Source of the DNA: Lampris incognitus
Lineage: Eukaryota; Chordata; Actinopteri; Lampriformes; Lampridae
Direction of reading: 5' to 3'
Assembly (NCBI RefSeq): GCF_029633865.1
Contig: NC_079214.1
Coordinates: 28,527,333-28,591,332, forward strand
DNA length: 64,000 bases
Below are positions 12,301 through 24,300 of the stretch, piece by piece (the stretch's first letter is position 1; every line of letters starts with the position of its first letter). A model generated the notes under the pieces. The model searched no databases and had not been told where the DNA came from. It saw only the letters and a list, made by a program, of their open reading frames with translations. The position numbers and the translations under genes were made by a program.

Positions 12301-15300
12301 ACATATGCAGTGTCGTCCAGTTCATCCTGTGAAAACATGTTACAAATTAATTGAGGCAAAACTATAAACTAGTTTGTGGAGAGTTAAGTAATACATGAAT
12401 ATAAAATTGAAATAATGTAAAATGTTTAATATCTTAATATGATACTAGATACTGTCTAATAAATAGTTTAACAAAACTCCATACAAAAGTAGTATCATAT
12501 TATGATACTGTCATTACTGTTATTGTTATTATATTACATCACAGCAAATTAACACGCACATTATCACTTCAAATTAACTCACTTGAATGAGTCCCATAAA
12601 GCAAAACTGAAGCAGGCTTTTGTTTAAAAACCCTCCATCGTAGAACCCATTTTCTTTCAGATCTGCAAACAATTAAATCCAGAATTCCACGCTTCCTTGC
12701 GCAGAAACCGCCACCAGTATTCGATCCTTTGACTGGCGGTGCTGGCCCCTTCTAAGTAGCTGTCAAGGGGTTCATCCTTATGATTGGTGTAGAAGAAACG
12801 CCATAAGTCTCTGACCGTGTCATTTTCAGTTCCAAGGTCCACCCTGACAACTCTTGGGTAGCCCCCCAAAACGCTTCACTGCATCAATGTAATAACCTCC
12901 AATTAGGGCTGGGCGATAAAACGATCTCGATATGCTATCATGATAAAATTTATGTCGATAACGATGATAAACTTTCGACATTTTTACTCGATATGGATCT
13001 AACGGCCCGTCACACATCAGAAATAAACGCGACAACAGCCGCCAGTCTGCAGTTTTTGGGCTGCAGGTCAAAATACACGCCCGTTTCCTACTGCAAAGCA
13101 TTGTTTGAGCTACCCGTGAAAAAAGTGGACGTGAGAGTGGTAGAGGAAAAAAATTAGTGGAACCGAGGGGAACTAAAGCGACGGTGAAAATTAAATCGTG
13201 TTATCCTCCAAAGCTGATGAAATTGTTGACAAAAAACTCAACACGATGTCAATTATATGGAAGTGGTCTGGATATCTCAAAAGTGACGAAGTGCAGGTTA
13301 AGATAGTCTGCAAAATATGCCGTCGGTTGGTGCCAACCAAGATGGGAAAAGCAACCAATCGGTGGTCATTACGACCGTTTTGGATTTTCAAAGTTTAATA
13401 ACTTTGTTGGGGGGGGGGGATACAGACCTGCCGCTCCCTTAATTCTCAAAAAATTGCATATATTTGCATTTAAAATTAGTTTTAGATCAATTGCACACAA
13501 ATAAAAGTTATAAGATCTACCAAAAATGAAAATGAGCGGTCAACTTGACCGTCTCGTAATTTGCGCATGATCGTGCACGTCATGTCACTATTTATAATAT
13601 GTTTTAGTCACATTATTTCCTTCGCGAAGTTCATTGCTCTGTCCTAAAAAAACTAGCGTTCTCTAGTGCAGAGAAATAGTCTAGATTTTTTATTATTGCC
13701 AACATGTCTGGTTACAGACGCAGTTTCAGACACACCATGACTACCACCAAGAAACACATTGCAGTACAGGTGTTGGACAGTGGCCATTTTACATTGTTTG
13801 AAAAATAGTATTAAAAGTTGTTAAAATGTTAATTTTGGTGTCATTTAATTTCTTAACAGACGGTCTAACATATGTAATGCATTGATATCTCAATTGGGTA
13901 TTTATCTTGACAGAATAGTTTAAAAACCGTGGCGGTCAAAATGACCGCCCATGGTTGTTCTAGTAGTTTTTACATTCTGGTCGTTGTTTGGAACTGTTTC
14001 AATATTGTAGCGAATTCGGGGGGCAACCGCAGGAACCGACCCAGCCGGGACACGAACCCGTATCCCCTTGCTCTACGGGCAACATCGCTAACCGCTCGAC
14101 TAAAGGGCCCAACCGTTAGCCAAAGGCTAACGTGTCTACTTATCCGTGCACGTTACACGTCCCCGCGCTTCGGCGTATCAGCTCCCTATGCCCTTACGCC
14201 TCTGGGCAAACGCTTCCGATGGCCTCACCATCCCATTTCTGACACCAATGTAGCGAATTCAGGGGGGCAACCGTAGGAACCGCCACAGCCGGGACGCGCA
14301 CCCCTATCTCCCGCACCGCGGGCGACATCGCTAACCGCTCGACTAAAGGGTCCGACCTGTTAGAAAGGGCTAATGTGTGTACTTATCCGTGCACAGTACA
14401 ATATTTGTTTACATTCTTTTTATTATTACATTTCACGTTTTATAGGCCTTGTTACGTTTGTTATATTAGCAATGTGTGTTTTCTGTTTTGTTTTTCAGGT
14501 AATATTTTTACCTTTTCAATTGTTTTGCTATTTGACTTTGACCAAGTCTCTCTGAAGTTTAAATGGTTTAAAAAATATGAGTTGTTAAAATGTTAATTTT
14601 GGCATCATTCGTTTCCTAACAGACATACTAACATATGCAATGCATTAATATCTCAATTGGGTATTTATCTTGACAGAATATAGAGTTTAAAAACGGGCAA
14701 TCATTTTGACTGCTCATTGTCGTTTTAGGTAGAAGTGAAATCCCAGTCATTCTAGTGTTAAAAGGTTTCATCCCAGCGAATTGTGATATTAATCGACGTT
14801 TATCGGTCAGTTATCATGTCGGCGGACATGAGCTGTATCGCTGTGACATCTGACATATCCAGGAAGACAGTAGCCAATAGCTCTGAATTCACAAAACCAC
14901 GCCTATTTTCGGTTATGATTCAAACTCCAAATGTTAAAAAAATTGTTCAGAAAGAGCATGTCAGTCTTTGGGGTTGTACCAAAACAACAATCAATGGTGT
15001 TGTCTTTTGCAGCTATTGCCCCATATGAAAAGTGATCAAAAAGGAGCATGGATATAACAAGTGCAGTTTCTTACTTCATTGCCAAAGACATGATGCCCCT
15101 GAGCACAGTGGAGAAAGACAGGTTCAGGAAATTGATTACAGTGCTGGACTCCAGGTACGAAACTCCAAGGCAGAAAATACCCAAACTGCTGCCTCATCTT
15201 TACGAAGAGTGCCATGCAAAGCTGGAAATTCAGCTAAGGGATGTGAGTTACTTTGCCACTACCACCGACCAGTGGTCCAGCCGTACATCTGAGCCATTCA

Positions 15301-18300
15301 TTACATAGACGAGGAGTGGGCTCTTCAAACCAGATGCTTGCAGACAGCATATTTTCCAGAGGACCATACTGCCGAGATAATCTGCCAAGGGCTGGAGGAA
15401 GCACTCGCAACTTGGGGCCTTAGCGAAGACCGACAGGTGTGTATCACAACAGACAATGGGACAAACATTGTCAAGGCTGTTTCACTTAAAGACTGGACTC
15501 GCCTGCAGTGTTTCGGTCACCGGCTGCATCTAGCCATTGGTAAGTTAATGAACACATTCAATATAGTGTAGCGAATTCGAGGGGCAACCACAGGAACTGC
15601 CGTGGCCGGGAACGAACCCGTATCGCCCGCATCGCAGGAGACATCGCTAACCGCTCGAATAAAGGGTCCGACCCGTTAGCCAACGGCCAATGTGTCTACT
15701 TATCCATGCACGTTACAATATATTATTTTATCAAAAAATATATTCTGAACCAAGACATGTTTGCACAGTTAAATGTTTACATTATGTTATTCTATTGTAA
15801 TGTTAATCTATTTTTATGTTAATAAACTATATTCTAAAGTTTAACTAATGAAACCTCTGGTTTCTTCAGGCTTCAGTCATTATCAGGATACTCTTCAAAC
15901 TAGCAGCATTATCAAACTATATATCGTGACAAATATTGACATCGATCAATATGAAAAAAAATTATCACGATCATATTTTTGCCATATTGCCCAGCCCTAC
16001 CTCCAATCCATTTTGGATCACCACTGGTTGTAGTCAATGGAACCTTTAATACAAATACCATACCGATAAATATCACTGGGAAGATGGCGGCGTGGACTCG
16101 CGTTTGCAGTGGCCTCACCCAGTGCCGATTATGCAATGTCTTTGTCCACGTCTACATCTGCGTCTAAGTTTGTGTCATTGTGTGAAGTTTTTATTTTGAT
16201 CATTGATTTTGCTTGGCTGGGAGAGCTGGCCCTGGATCGGCTGAGATTACTTGGTCTGCTGCGTCCTGTGGGCCCAAAGAGGAAATGCCGAGGGCAGTCT
16301 GACAGAACGTGGAAGTGGGGCAGGCTAAGCTAACTGCTAGCCCATGGCCCTGCTCGAGAGGAAACAACAAGATGGTCTGGCAGCAGCCTCACCTAGCGTC
16401 GACTGTGCAATGTTTGTCTGTGTCTGCGTCTGCGTCTGTGTCGCGTGGAGTGAGGGGGAGGTGTGTCGAGGGTGTCTGGCTGGAGAGCTAATGTTGGATC
16501 GGCTGGGAGAGCCTGGTCTGCTGCATCTGATGGGCCCAGGGACCACGGCCCTGCCTGGAGCTGCACCTGAGGGGTAAACACCGAGGGCAGTCTGACGGGA
16601 CAAGGAAGCGGGGCAAGCTAGGCTAACTGCTAGCCCAGCGGTCGGGAACCTATGGCTCGCGAGCCATATATGGCTCTTCCGGTGACGGCATATGGCTCCC
16701 AGACAATTTTGAGTTGAAAATTATTTTTTTTTCAAAAAAATCAGTTTGGAACTGATTTTAAAATACTTGTGATATTTCTTAATAATACTGTGTCATTTTA
16801 AAGTAAACAGAAATTAGTTTTGAAGATAAATTTCACGGGTCACGGGTCACCCGTGGGTCGGGTCGGGAACCAATGGCTCGCGAGCATGTCCGGGTCATTG
16901 TAAAGGTGAAGAAATCAATTTTATCAGATAGCCAACTAGTTTATCCGCTTCAACCCTTGTAACGGAAAAGATGGCGAAAAGAAAAAAAGACGATGATTAC
17001 CGTGCATTCCAGGCTGCGTGGACAGAGGAATTTGCATTTGTGGAGAGAGCAGGATCTGCGGTATGTCTAATATGCAATGATAAAATTGCATCGATGAAAC
17101 GGTCAAATATAAAGCGGCACTTCGATACGCACCATGCTTCATTTGCATCGAAATATCCAGCGGGGGACAGCAGGAAAAGGGCATGCGAGGAGCTACAGCG
17201 GAGAGTGCAGACGAGTCAGCAGCAACTACGTGTGTGGACCAAGCAAGGTGACGGGAATTCCGCTAGCTTTGCGGGGGCTTTGGCAATAGTAAGGAATGGA
17301 AAGTCATTCACAGATGGCGAGTATGCCAAAACATTCATGCTTGATGTGGCCAATGAACTGTTTGATGACTTCCCAAATAAAGACAAGATAATCAAACGAA
17401 TAAAAGACATGCCCGTCAGCAAGAACTGTGCACGATCGTAGCATCATGATGGCAAATCAAGTAGAGGAAACACAAATTAAGGACATAAACGCCGGGACAT
17501 ACTTTTCTCTCGCGTTAGATGAGTCAACAGACGTTAGCCATCTATCTCAGTGCAGTATCATTGCCAGGTATGCTGCAGGTGACACACTGCATGAGGAAAG
17601 CTTGGCTGTTTTGCCAATGAAAGGGACAACAAGAGGAGAGGATTTATTCATGTCTTTCATGGAGTTTGCTAAAGAAAAAAAACTACCGATGGATAAACTT
17701 ATTTCTGTCTGTACTGATGGTGCACCCTGTATGTTGGGGAAGAACAAAGGATTTGTAGCGCTTCTCCGTGAACATGAAAAGAGAGCCATCCTAAGTTTTC
17801 ATTGCATCCTGCACCAGGAGGCGCTTTGCGCTCAGACGTGTGGCCAGGAGCTTGGCGAGGTGATGTCTCTGGTCATTCGAGTGGTCAACTTTATTGTTGC
17901 CCGAGCTTTAAATGATCGCCAGTTTAAAGCTCTGTTAGAAGAAGTTGGGAATCATTATCCCGGTCTGCTTTTACACAGCAACGTGCGTTGGTTGTCAAGG
18001 GGGAAGGTGCTCAGCCGTTTTGCAGCTTGCCTGAGTGAAATCCGGACTTTTCTTGAAATGAAAGGCGTCAAGCATCCTGAGCTAGACAACACTGACTGGC
18101 TCCTGCAGTTTCACTATCTCGTGGACATAACTGGCCATCTGAACCAGCTCAATGTGAAAATGCAAGGTATTGGAAATACAATCTCATCCCTTCAACAAGC
18201 AGTGTTTGCATTTGAAAGCAAGCTGGAAGTCTTTCTCAGGGACATTGAAACAGGTCGTCTTCTGCACTTTGAAAGACTGCAACAATTTAGAGATGCATGC

Positions 18301-21300
18301 TTAGCAAGTGACTCCACTCAACATCTGGATCTCCAGCAGCTAGCTGGCTTTACGTTCAATCTCCTGCAGTCATTCAAAGCACGTTTTGGAGAATTTCGTG
18401 CGCGCACTGGTCTTTTCAAGTTCATCACTCATCCACATGAGTGTGCAGTGGACAAAATCGACCTGACATGCATCCCCGGGGTCTCTATCGGAGACTTTGA
18501 GCTGGAAGTTGCTGACCTGAAGGCATCAGACATGTGGATGAGTAAGTTCAAGTCACTTAATGGAGAGTTGGAAAGTCTTGCGCGACAGCGAGCAGAGCTG
18601 GCGAGGGAACACAAGTGGACAGAAATTAAAAATCTTCAACCTGAAGACCAGCTGATTCTTAAAACTTGGAACGAGCTTCCTGTGACATACCACACAATGC
18701 AGCGTGTGAGTATTGCCGTATTGACCATGTTTGGCTCTACATATGCATGTGAACAGTCTTTCTCGCATATGAGGAACATTAAGACCAACCTACGCTCACG
18801 TTTAACTGATGGAAGCCTCAACGCCTGCATGAAGCTCAACCTCACCACGTATGAACCAGACTACAAGGCCATCAGCAAAACCATGCAGCACCAGAAGTCG
18901 CATTAAAAGTAAGACATATTTAATTTATTATACGTTAAAAATACTATATGGCTCTCAATGAAATATATTTAGAAATATTTGGCTTTTATGGCTCTCCCAG
19001 TCAAAAAGGTTCCCGACCCCTGTGCTAGCCCATGCAGACCGGCAGTTCCAACAGTCATTATGGCATTCGTTCTCTGGACGGTGGAGTTTTTGGACTGTAT
19101 TGCACTGGATGGACTGTGTTTTTGACTGTTCGTGTGTTTTTTTTTTTCTCTCTGTTTTTGGTGGTGATGTTTTTGGATATGTGTTTTTGTCCTTTGTGTT
19201 GCATTGCTGTGGAAAACAGAATTTCATTTCTTTTGTGTACGTAGTACATAAGATGAAATGACAAAGAAATTGTTCCGGATGGTTTATCACAGGAATCAAT
19301 GTGCCAGATAAAGTTGGGCCCTTTCGAGAAGTAGTTGCACTGTGAGAGACACCTTGCTCTCCTGATCGACACACCTGTAGGAACTCCCGCAGAGCCAAGC
19401 GCACATCCTCCATTCGTACACGCAGGCCATTTGCTCTACATTTGGCATACATGTTGTCTGGAGCACTGCATTTGGTCACAAATAAGATCAACTAGACCCA
19501 CCAAGCCTGTGTATAGTCTCCATTGAGAACATCTTCTTGCACAAAGAATTCTCTTCAGTTGTCTTTCACTAATGTGATAACCATGGCTATAATCAAGCAC
19601 TGTCGTGATCTCTTTATATTTGAGTCCAAGCTGAAAATGAAACTCAATGAATGGCTCCATAGCGGGTGTTTTGACTTAAAAGACACTGGTGACTGTACAC
19701 AAAAGTATTGCAAGAGAATGCAAAAATATTGCGAGGGAACCCAAAGTACCACGAGGGAACACAAAACTACCCCCTAATTGTTTTTCTCCCCATGTCCCCA
19801 ATACAGATCCATACTTGGTTACCAAACAGAAGGGCTGGAAGTTGAAGCCTATGCAGAAGTGCCATAAGTTGCAGCTCCAACTGGGCCACTAGGTGGCTGG
19901 CTCCAAATAAACTTGTGGTCCAATGTAAGTTAATAAGAGAATTCCCATCTTCTACTTTCAAATACAAAGTCAGTAAATGTTTTCTCCAAGGAGCTGGGGT
20001 ATCAATCACTAATTTTGAGTCTGGCACACAATGTGAGGGTGGTTATTTTCAAAATTTGTGTTCCGTTAAGCAAATACTAAGGATTAAAAAAGTGGCATGT
20101 TGAGGGCATCTGACTTGATTGACAGGTCTACCAACCTGTCTGCCACTGAGGTCCTACCCCAGCTCCACCCATGGTCCATCCCATTGCCTTAAATTGGATT
20201 TTCTGGCTACAAAAACTGACAAGATGGCACCAAACACAAAGGCAAACTTTAGGCTTCAAAATGCCCTTCAGAAACCAATGGGTGATGTCACAGGCACCAT
20301 GTCCATCTTTTTTACACAGTCTATGTTAATTACCCCTACATTCATGTTGTGAAGCGCTTTTGTACCTAAAAGTAAAGTATTTCATAAGAGGAATGCTATT
20401 TAGTCAATCCATCTCTACAAGATGTATAGTGACGACAGGAAAACTGACAAGAAGCATGGCAGAAAGGCTGTGATGGCGAATGGTTGACAGGCAATAAGAC
20501 TGTCCCATCACAGAGTTCCCCTGCTGTGGCCGTGAGATTGAGAGAGCCTGAATACAGATGCAGGGTTAAACACAGAGGCTTGATTTTATCTCAGACCATT
20601 TGAATTACTCATAGCCAACAGAATGATATGAAATTTTTCACAAATGACATTGAAAGTTGCCTACGCCAGCTTTAAACCCCTTGATTCCAACAACCCCTGT
20701 GTTCCATGACTCATACTGTACAACTGAAATAAGTGAAATACTGAAGGAGCCATGAAATGAAAACATTTGAAACAGTATTCATTCAAGGAAAATAAAAAAT
20801 TATGATTTAAAGGAAACATTGATGATATACATTTGTCAGGTCACACTACTGAAACAAAACTGACAGAAAAAAAAACTGTTGCCCCTCAAAACTGATTTTG
20901 CAAGTTCATATACACTCAAAAACTGTTGATAGATTGCTTTCATGCCAACAAATGCAGAAGTGTTTATATCAGCCCCTGTTTTTTAAGTGAACTGGAAAGA
21001 ATCTGTGACAGATGTGACATCCTTCATTAAATGTCCTCTGACAGGGAGGAAGTAGATTAGACATAACACCAAAGATACAAGGATTTGGATTAATGAAGCA
21101 CAAGGTTTAGTCAAAAGTCAAAACGGACAACAAGAAAGAAGACAGGGGACTATGAGATAGAGGGAAGGAGAGGAGCAAAAGAGGAAAATATTAGCAGGGA
21201 ACGCCTGAGGCCGACTCTCTCCCGCATACAACCCCCTGAATCACTCATCTTCAGTTGTCTAGCATGCATTTTGAATTGAGCCACTTGGAATTCTAGTTCA

Positions 21301-24300
21301 GCTGCTTATCTGGATGTATTAACAATTGTTTCTTTGTCCAATTACTTTTTTTAGGCCTAAAAGCTTGACTTTTCACAGAAATAGAATAATTTACTTATAT
21401 GGTCCAATGGACATAATAATTGCATCCAGCCTTCAAACTGGTGACAGACAAAACAAGCAATTCATGGGGTTGGGTGTAAGGAAAAGGGGTCCTATTGCAT
21501 TCTGTGAAATATATTTTCTTTTGATCATTAACTTTGGCAATGCAATAAACATTTATTACGAGATGAACTTTTAGAAGTTTTTGAATAATTCAGTTAAAAT
21601 GTAAACCCATTTCCTGTACCATTTGCCCTCACATTATGTGATGACCTTTTGGCATTCAGCATTAGGAATGCCATCTAGGGTGCATAATGATAAATCCAGA
21701 CCTCAAACCAAACCACATAATCTAGATAATCAAGAACCAAAACCAAAGATAATTTACTTATACATTCTTCTTAACCTGTCATGATGCTCATAATGATGAC
21801 TAAAAGTCTATATTTGGCTGTGTCTGGTGCAAAGATTATAAAGTTGTAAGATTATAAAGAACACGTAACTTGCTGCACTCCCAAATAACCAGATGATCTT
21901 TGTGTATCAACTGAAATTGAACTGTCCCAACCATTTGACAAATGATGGTAACATTCACCCTCAAAACCAACATGTACAACATGAGATACAAATCACCACC
22001 CCCAAAAATCAAAATAAAACAATTTGGGACTCAAACCAGCATCAAATAATTTCAGTCATACTGACAAAAATGGGAGGGGAAAGAAGGTTTATAACAGCTT
22101 GTTAAAATAATTACCTATTTCTTTCCAAACTGACAGTAAAATTGTTCATTTAAGTTGTTCTATGCCCCGACATACAAATAAATGATTTAGGCCTCAGAAT
22201 GTTTTATCTACAGATATGCTACAGATAGGCTATGGGCACTATACTTTGGCAAGTTTACTTTGGCAGATACAATAGGGGCTTTAAAAATCCACACCAATCA
22301 TACCTGCCACACCTTGTTACTTTTCCAAAAATAGAGTACAGTTGTTGAATATAGGCTTGTTTGAAGATCACAATCCCTATAGGTCCATTGGTGTTAAGTG
22401 CTAAATGTGCTGTTAGTTTATTACTACCCAATTCTGGTGAGTGTGACTCCCAAAGTAAACCTTGGTTCCAAGGTTAACACTGTATCGGCCTAGTGCCCGA
22501 CATCAGATTAGTGTTGGTGTCTTAAGATATAGGATATGCTGGTCACATATTTGCCCTGCTCTGTAGAGAACAGACTCTGAGGGGAAGCAAAACTTTTAAA
22601 AAAATTTAGTCAGAGAATCTTTCAAACACATACTGGAAGAGAATACTGTCCACACCACAAAGCTGAGCTGAACTCAACCGGACTTACCTGGCTCCATGAT
22701 GTGCCATTTTATATCATTATATGATACTAATACGGAAATGCTAGGGTGACATTTTAAGTATTGGAGAATATAATTATTTGTTTCAGCTGAGACAGTGGTT
22801 AAGAACAAACAAACAAAAAACAAAGTCCTATTAAACGCAAATCATAATGGATAGCACAACATACCAAAAATAATGTTGGCCATTTTTCTTCCTTACAATT
22901 TACCTGCATTTGCTCAAAAAATCTGCTGGTGATACAACTGGATTTTAACAAAGCAATTACAAGAGCTATGTTGAGAAAAGTTGATGGTAATGAAAAAAGT
23001 AATGATAAGAAAACGAGAAGCCATCCGCACACTTCTGTCAAATGCAAAATGATTAAATGGAAAAGCTACTAAGCTTTCAGTCAATATGTCTGTGAATGTT
23101 CTCATTCATCCAGGTCATGGTTATCCAAAGGAGTTGAATCAAGTGCAACTGGACTTGGTATATATCACTGGATTTCAGTCAATATACCTTCATCAGAGCA
23201 CGTCTAACCAACCAAGCTTGTTTGGTTGTGTAGACATGTGCTGATGAAGGTCTATATAATTGACCAAAGGCTTAGTAGCTTTTCTACTAAAAAATTTTGC
23301 ATTTGACAGAAGTGTGTGGGTGGCTTTTCATTTTGTTACTATCGCATTTTTCATTTCCAGTACCTTAATTTTTTGGGTGTGTGGTTACTGGACATGTGTG
23401 AGCTTGTTCTAGCTCAGTTCACCTTAGTTAAATTCAACTCAGCTGAGCGCCAGTGGGATTATGGTCATCATGCCCTAATCTCTCCTATTTAGCAGATAGA
23501 AACCAATAAAGGTTCATATCAAACAGATATTTGATAATGATAAACAGAATAACAGTGCATTACTGGTGTAAAAACAGCGTAAATTATGCTTACACCACAC
23601 CAACATACAGTCAAAAGATCAAAATTAGGTGCATTCTACACTTAGACTAACTTAAAATGTTAAAACTCTCTAGTGTTAAAGGTGCTATATACGAAATTCA
23701 GCACCAGCATCTCAGACAAAAACAAAACAAACTGCCCCCCTCCCTTCATGTTCCTCCCCCCTCACATTCTTGGCTATTGTTTCATTGGTTGAAATATTGA
23801 GTTATTTTATTAACACTAGTAACGTTTCCATCTTGGTAAGGAGCTACTTCTTCTGTCTGCCGAGTAACCTAAATCCATGTAATGTAATTAGCTTGCTGGC
23901 TATCCTGCCACCGCTAGCTACCTCATAGACACTAACATGCACACGCGGGCGAACCGGCTTCCAAAACAAATAACAGAGAAGCTCAGATTACAACACACAC
24001 TGAGGGAGTGTGACTTCATTCTCTGCTCAGGAAGCCATCACTCCGCCATCTCTTTACATAGCAAATAGTTGTTTGCTGTTATATTAATGTTCTAAATATC
24101 ATATATAGCACCTTTAATAACTACTGCTTTCAAAGTTACCATAAGAGGGATATAGCTTATAATTTCTGTATTACAGTAACATAAAAAAGATAATCAAACT
24201 AGCAGCCAAAATATCCACTTACTTGCCTTGTAATTTATTCTGACAAGTGAGGGTAGACAAGAGGTATATTAGACACACAGAAGAAAAGTTAAAAATTTAG

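Larger units (their letters stand above)
13198..15571 (+). pseudogene. ZBED-like hAT transposase, fragments
   Basis: Fragment 13198-13398 has an N-terminal BED-finger-like stretch ([20 protein letters not shown] then [17 protein letters not shown]). Fragments at about 15040-15571 read [36 protein letters not shown] (first catalytic Asp region) and [15 protein letters not shown] then [11 protein letters not shown] (second Asp and downstream His). Foreign sequence separates the two parts and stops interrupt the second. Translation after LAIGKLMNT is lost where a SINE is inserted. Confidence 0.8.
12904..15999 (+). mobile_element. hAT transposon (ZBED-type), nested-invaded
   Basis: Ends TAGGGCTGGGCGATA at 12904 and its inverse (ATTGCCCAGCCCTA) at 15999, with a perfect 8-bp target duplication cctccaat at 12896-12903 and 16000-16007. 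It encodes pieces of a ZBED1-like transposase on the plus strand. It inserted into the integrase-type transposase gene, which resumes on both sides. The centre (about 13415-14760) is foreign, with two copies of a piggyBac-like end and a tandem pair of tRNA-like SINEs; a third SINE copy is at 15568. The C-terminal hAT dimerisation region is missing. Confidence 0.9.
16078..19262 (+). repeat. composite SINE-like repeat ('AAGATGGCGGC' family) split by a hAT
   Basis: Two related ~270-bp subunits (16078-16350 and 16370-16635) share 'ggctgggagagctggccc', 'ggatcggctg' and 'cgagggcagtctgac'. After the hAT, a 3' part (19023-19262) contains 'cagaatttcatttc' and ends 'gatgaaatgacaaag'. The same architecture appears inverted at 36722-37560. 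Open frames in it are not conserved between copies, so I treat it as non-coding. It interrupts the integrase-type transposase gene. Confidence 0.7.
11956..19660 (-). pseudogene. integrase-type (DDE) transposase, broken and interrupted
   Basis: Pieces on the minus strand in order. First, 19660 to about 19264: [20 protein letters not shown] ... [15 protein letters not shown], then in shifted frames [19 protein letters not shown] and [21 protein letters not shown]. Second, about 16078 to 16008: [13 protein letters not shown] and [12 protein letters not shown]. Third, 12903 to 12583: [42 protein letters not shown] and [16 protein letters not shown], ending CAA before GTGAG. Last exon, 12326 to 11956: [20 protein letters not shown] and, shifted, [13 protein letters not shown] with stop. 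The presumed acidic triad is visible as D in WHIDS, D in RVDLGTEN and E in QRIEYWW. At least three frameshifts and two large insertions disable it. The family is the rve-like integrase found in fish transposons; exact superfamily not verified. Confidence 0.72.
6552..19803. mobile_element. composite DNA transposon: integrase-type transposase plus HECT-domain gene, multiply invaded
   Basis: The ends are diverged terminal inverted repeats: TATTAGGAACATGG at 6552 and, on the other strand, TATTGGGGACATGG at 19803. Both run on into blocks of 'CCCTCGCAATACTTTTG' type repeats. Inside are a broken HECT-like gene on the plus strand (7010-8800) and a broken integrase-type transposase on the minus strand (19660 to 11956), tail to tail. 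Removing the L2 LINE, the 3.1 kb hAT and the composite repeat leaves about 4.6 kb as the original element. A target duplication is not clear: flanks cagtgcct and cagatcca share five of eight bases. The transposase type matches what I recall of fish IS3EU-like elements; that name is inference. Confidence 0.7.
6132..20675. mobile_element. outer TTAA-flanked inverted-repeat element containing the composite transposon
   Basis: A 23-base motif starting TTAAAGCTGGGGTAGGCAAC at 6132 recurs inverted at 20653-20675 with one mismatch. TTAA at both extreme ends is the usual target duplication of piggyBac-type elements. Only about 420 bases (6132-6551) and 870 bases (19804-20675) lie between this pair and the inner composite element, so the simplest reading is a short non-autonomous element into which the larger one later inserted. 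I see no transposase of its own. Confidence 0.5.

Noticed and set aside
14007-14399. tRNA genes on the minus strand
   Set aside because: A- and B-box-like heads are present, but copies are repeated, diverged and carry SINE bodies; no credible full cloverleaf was confirmed.
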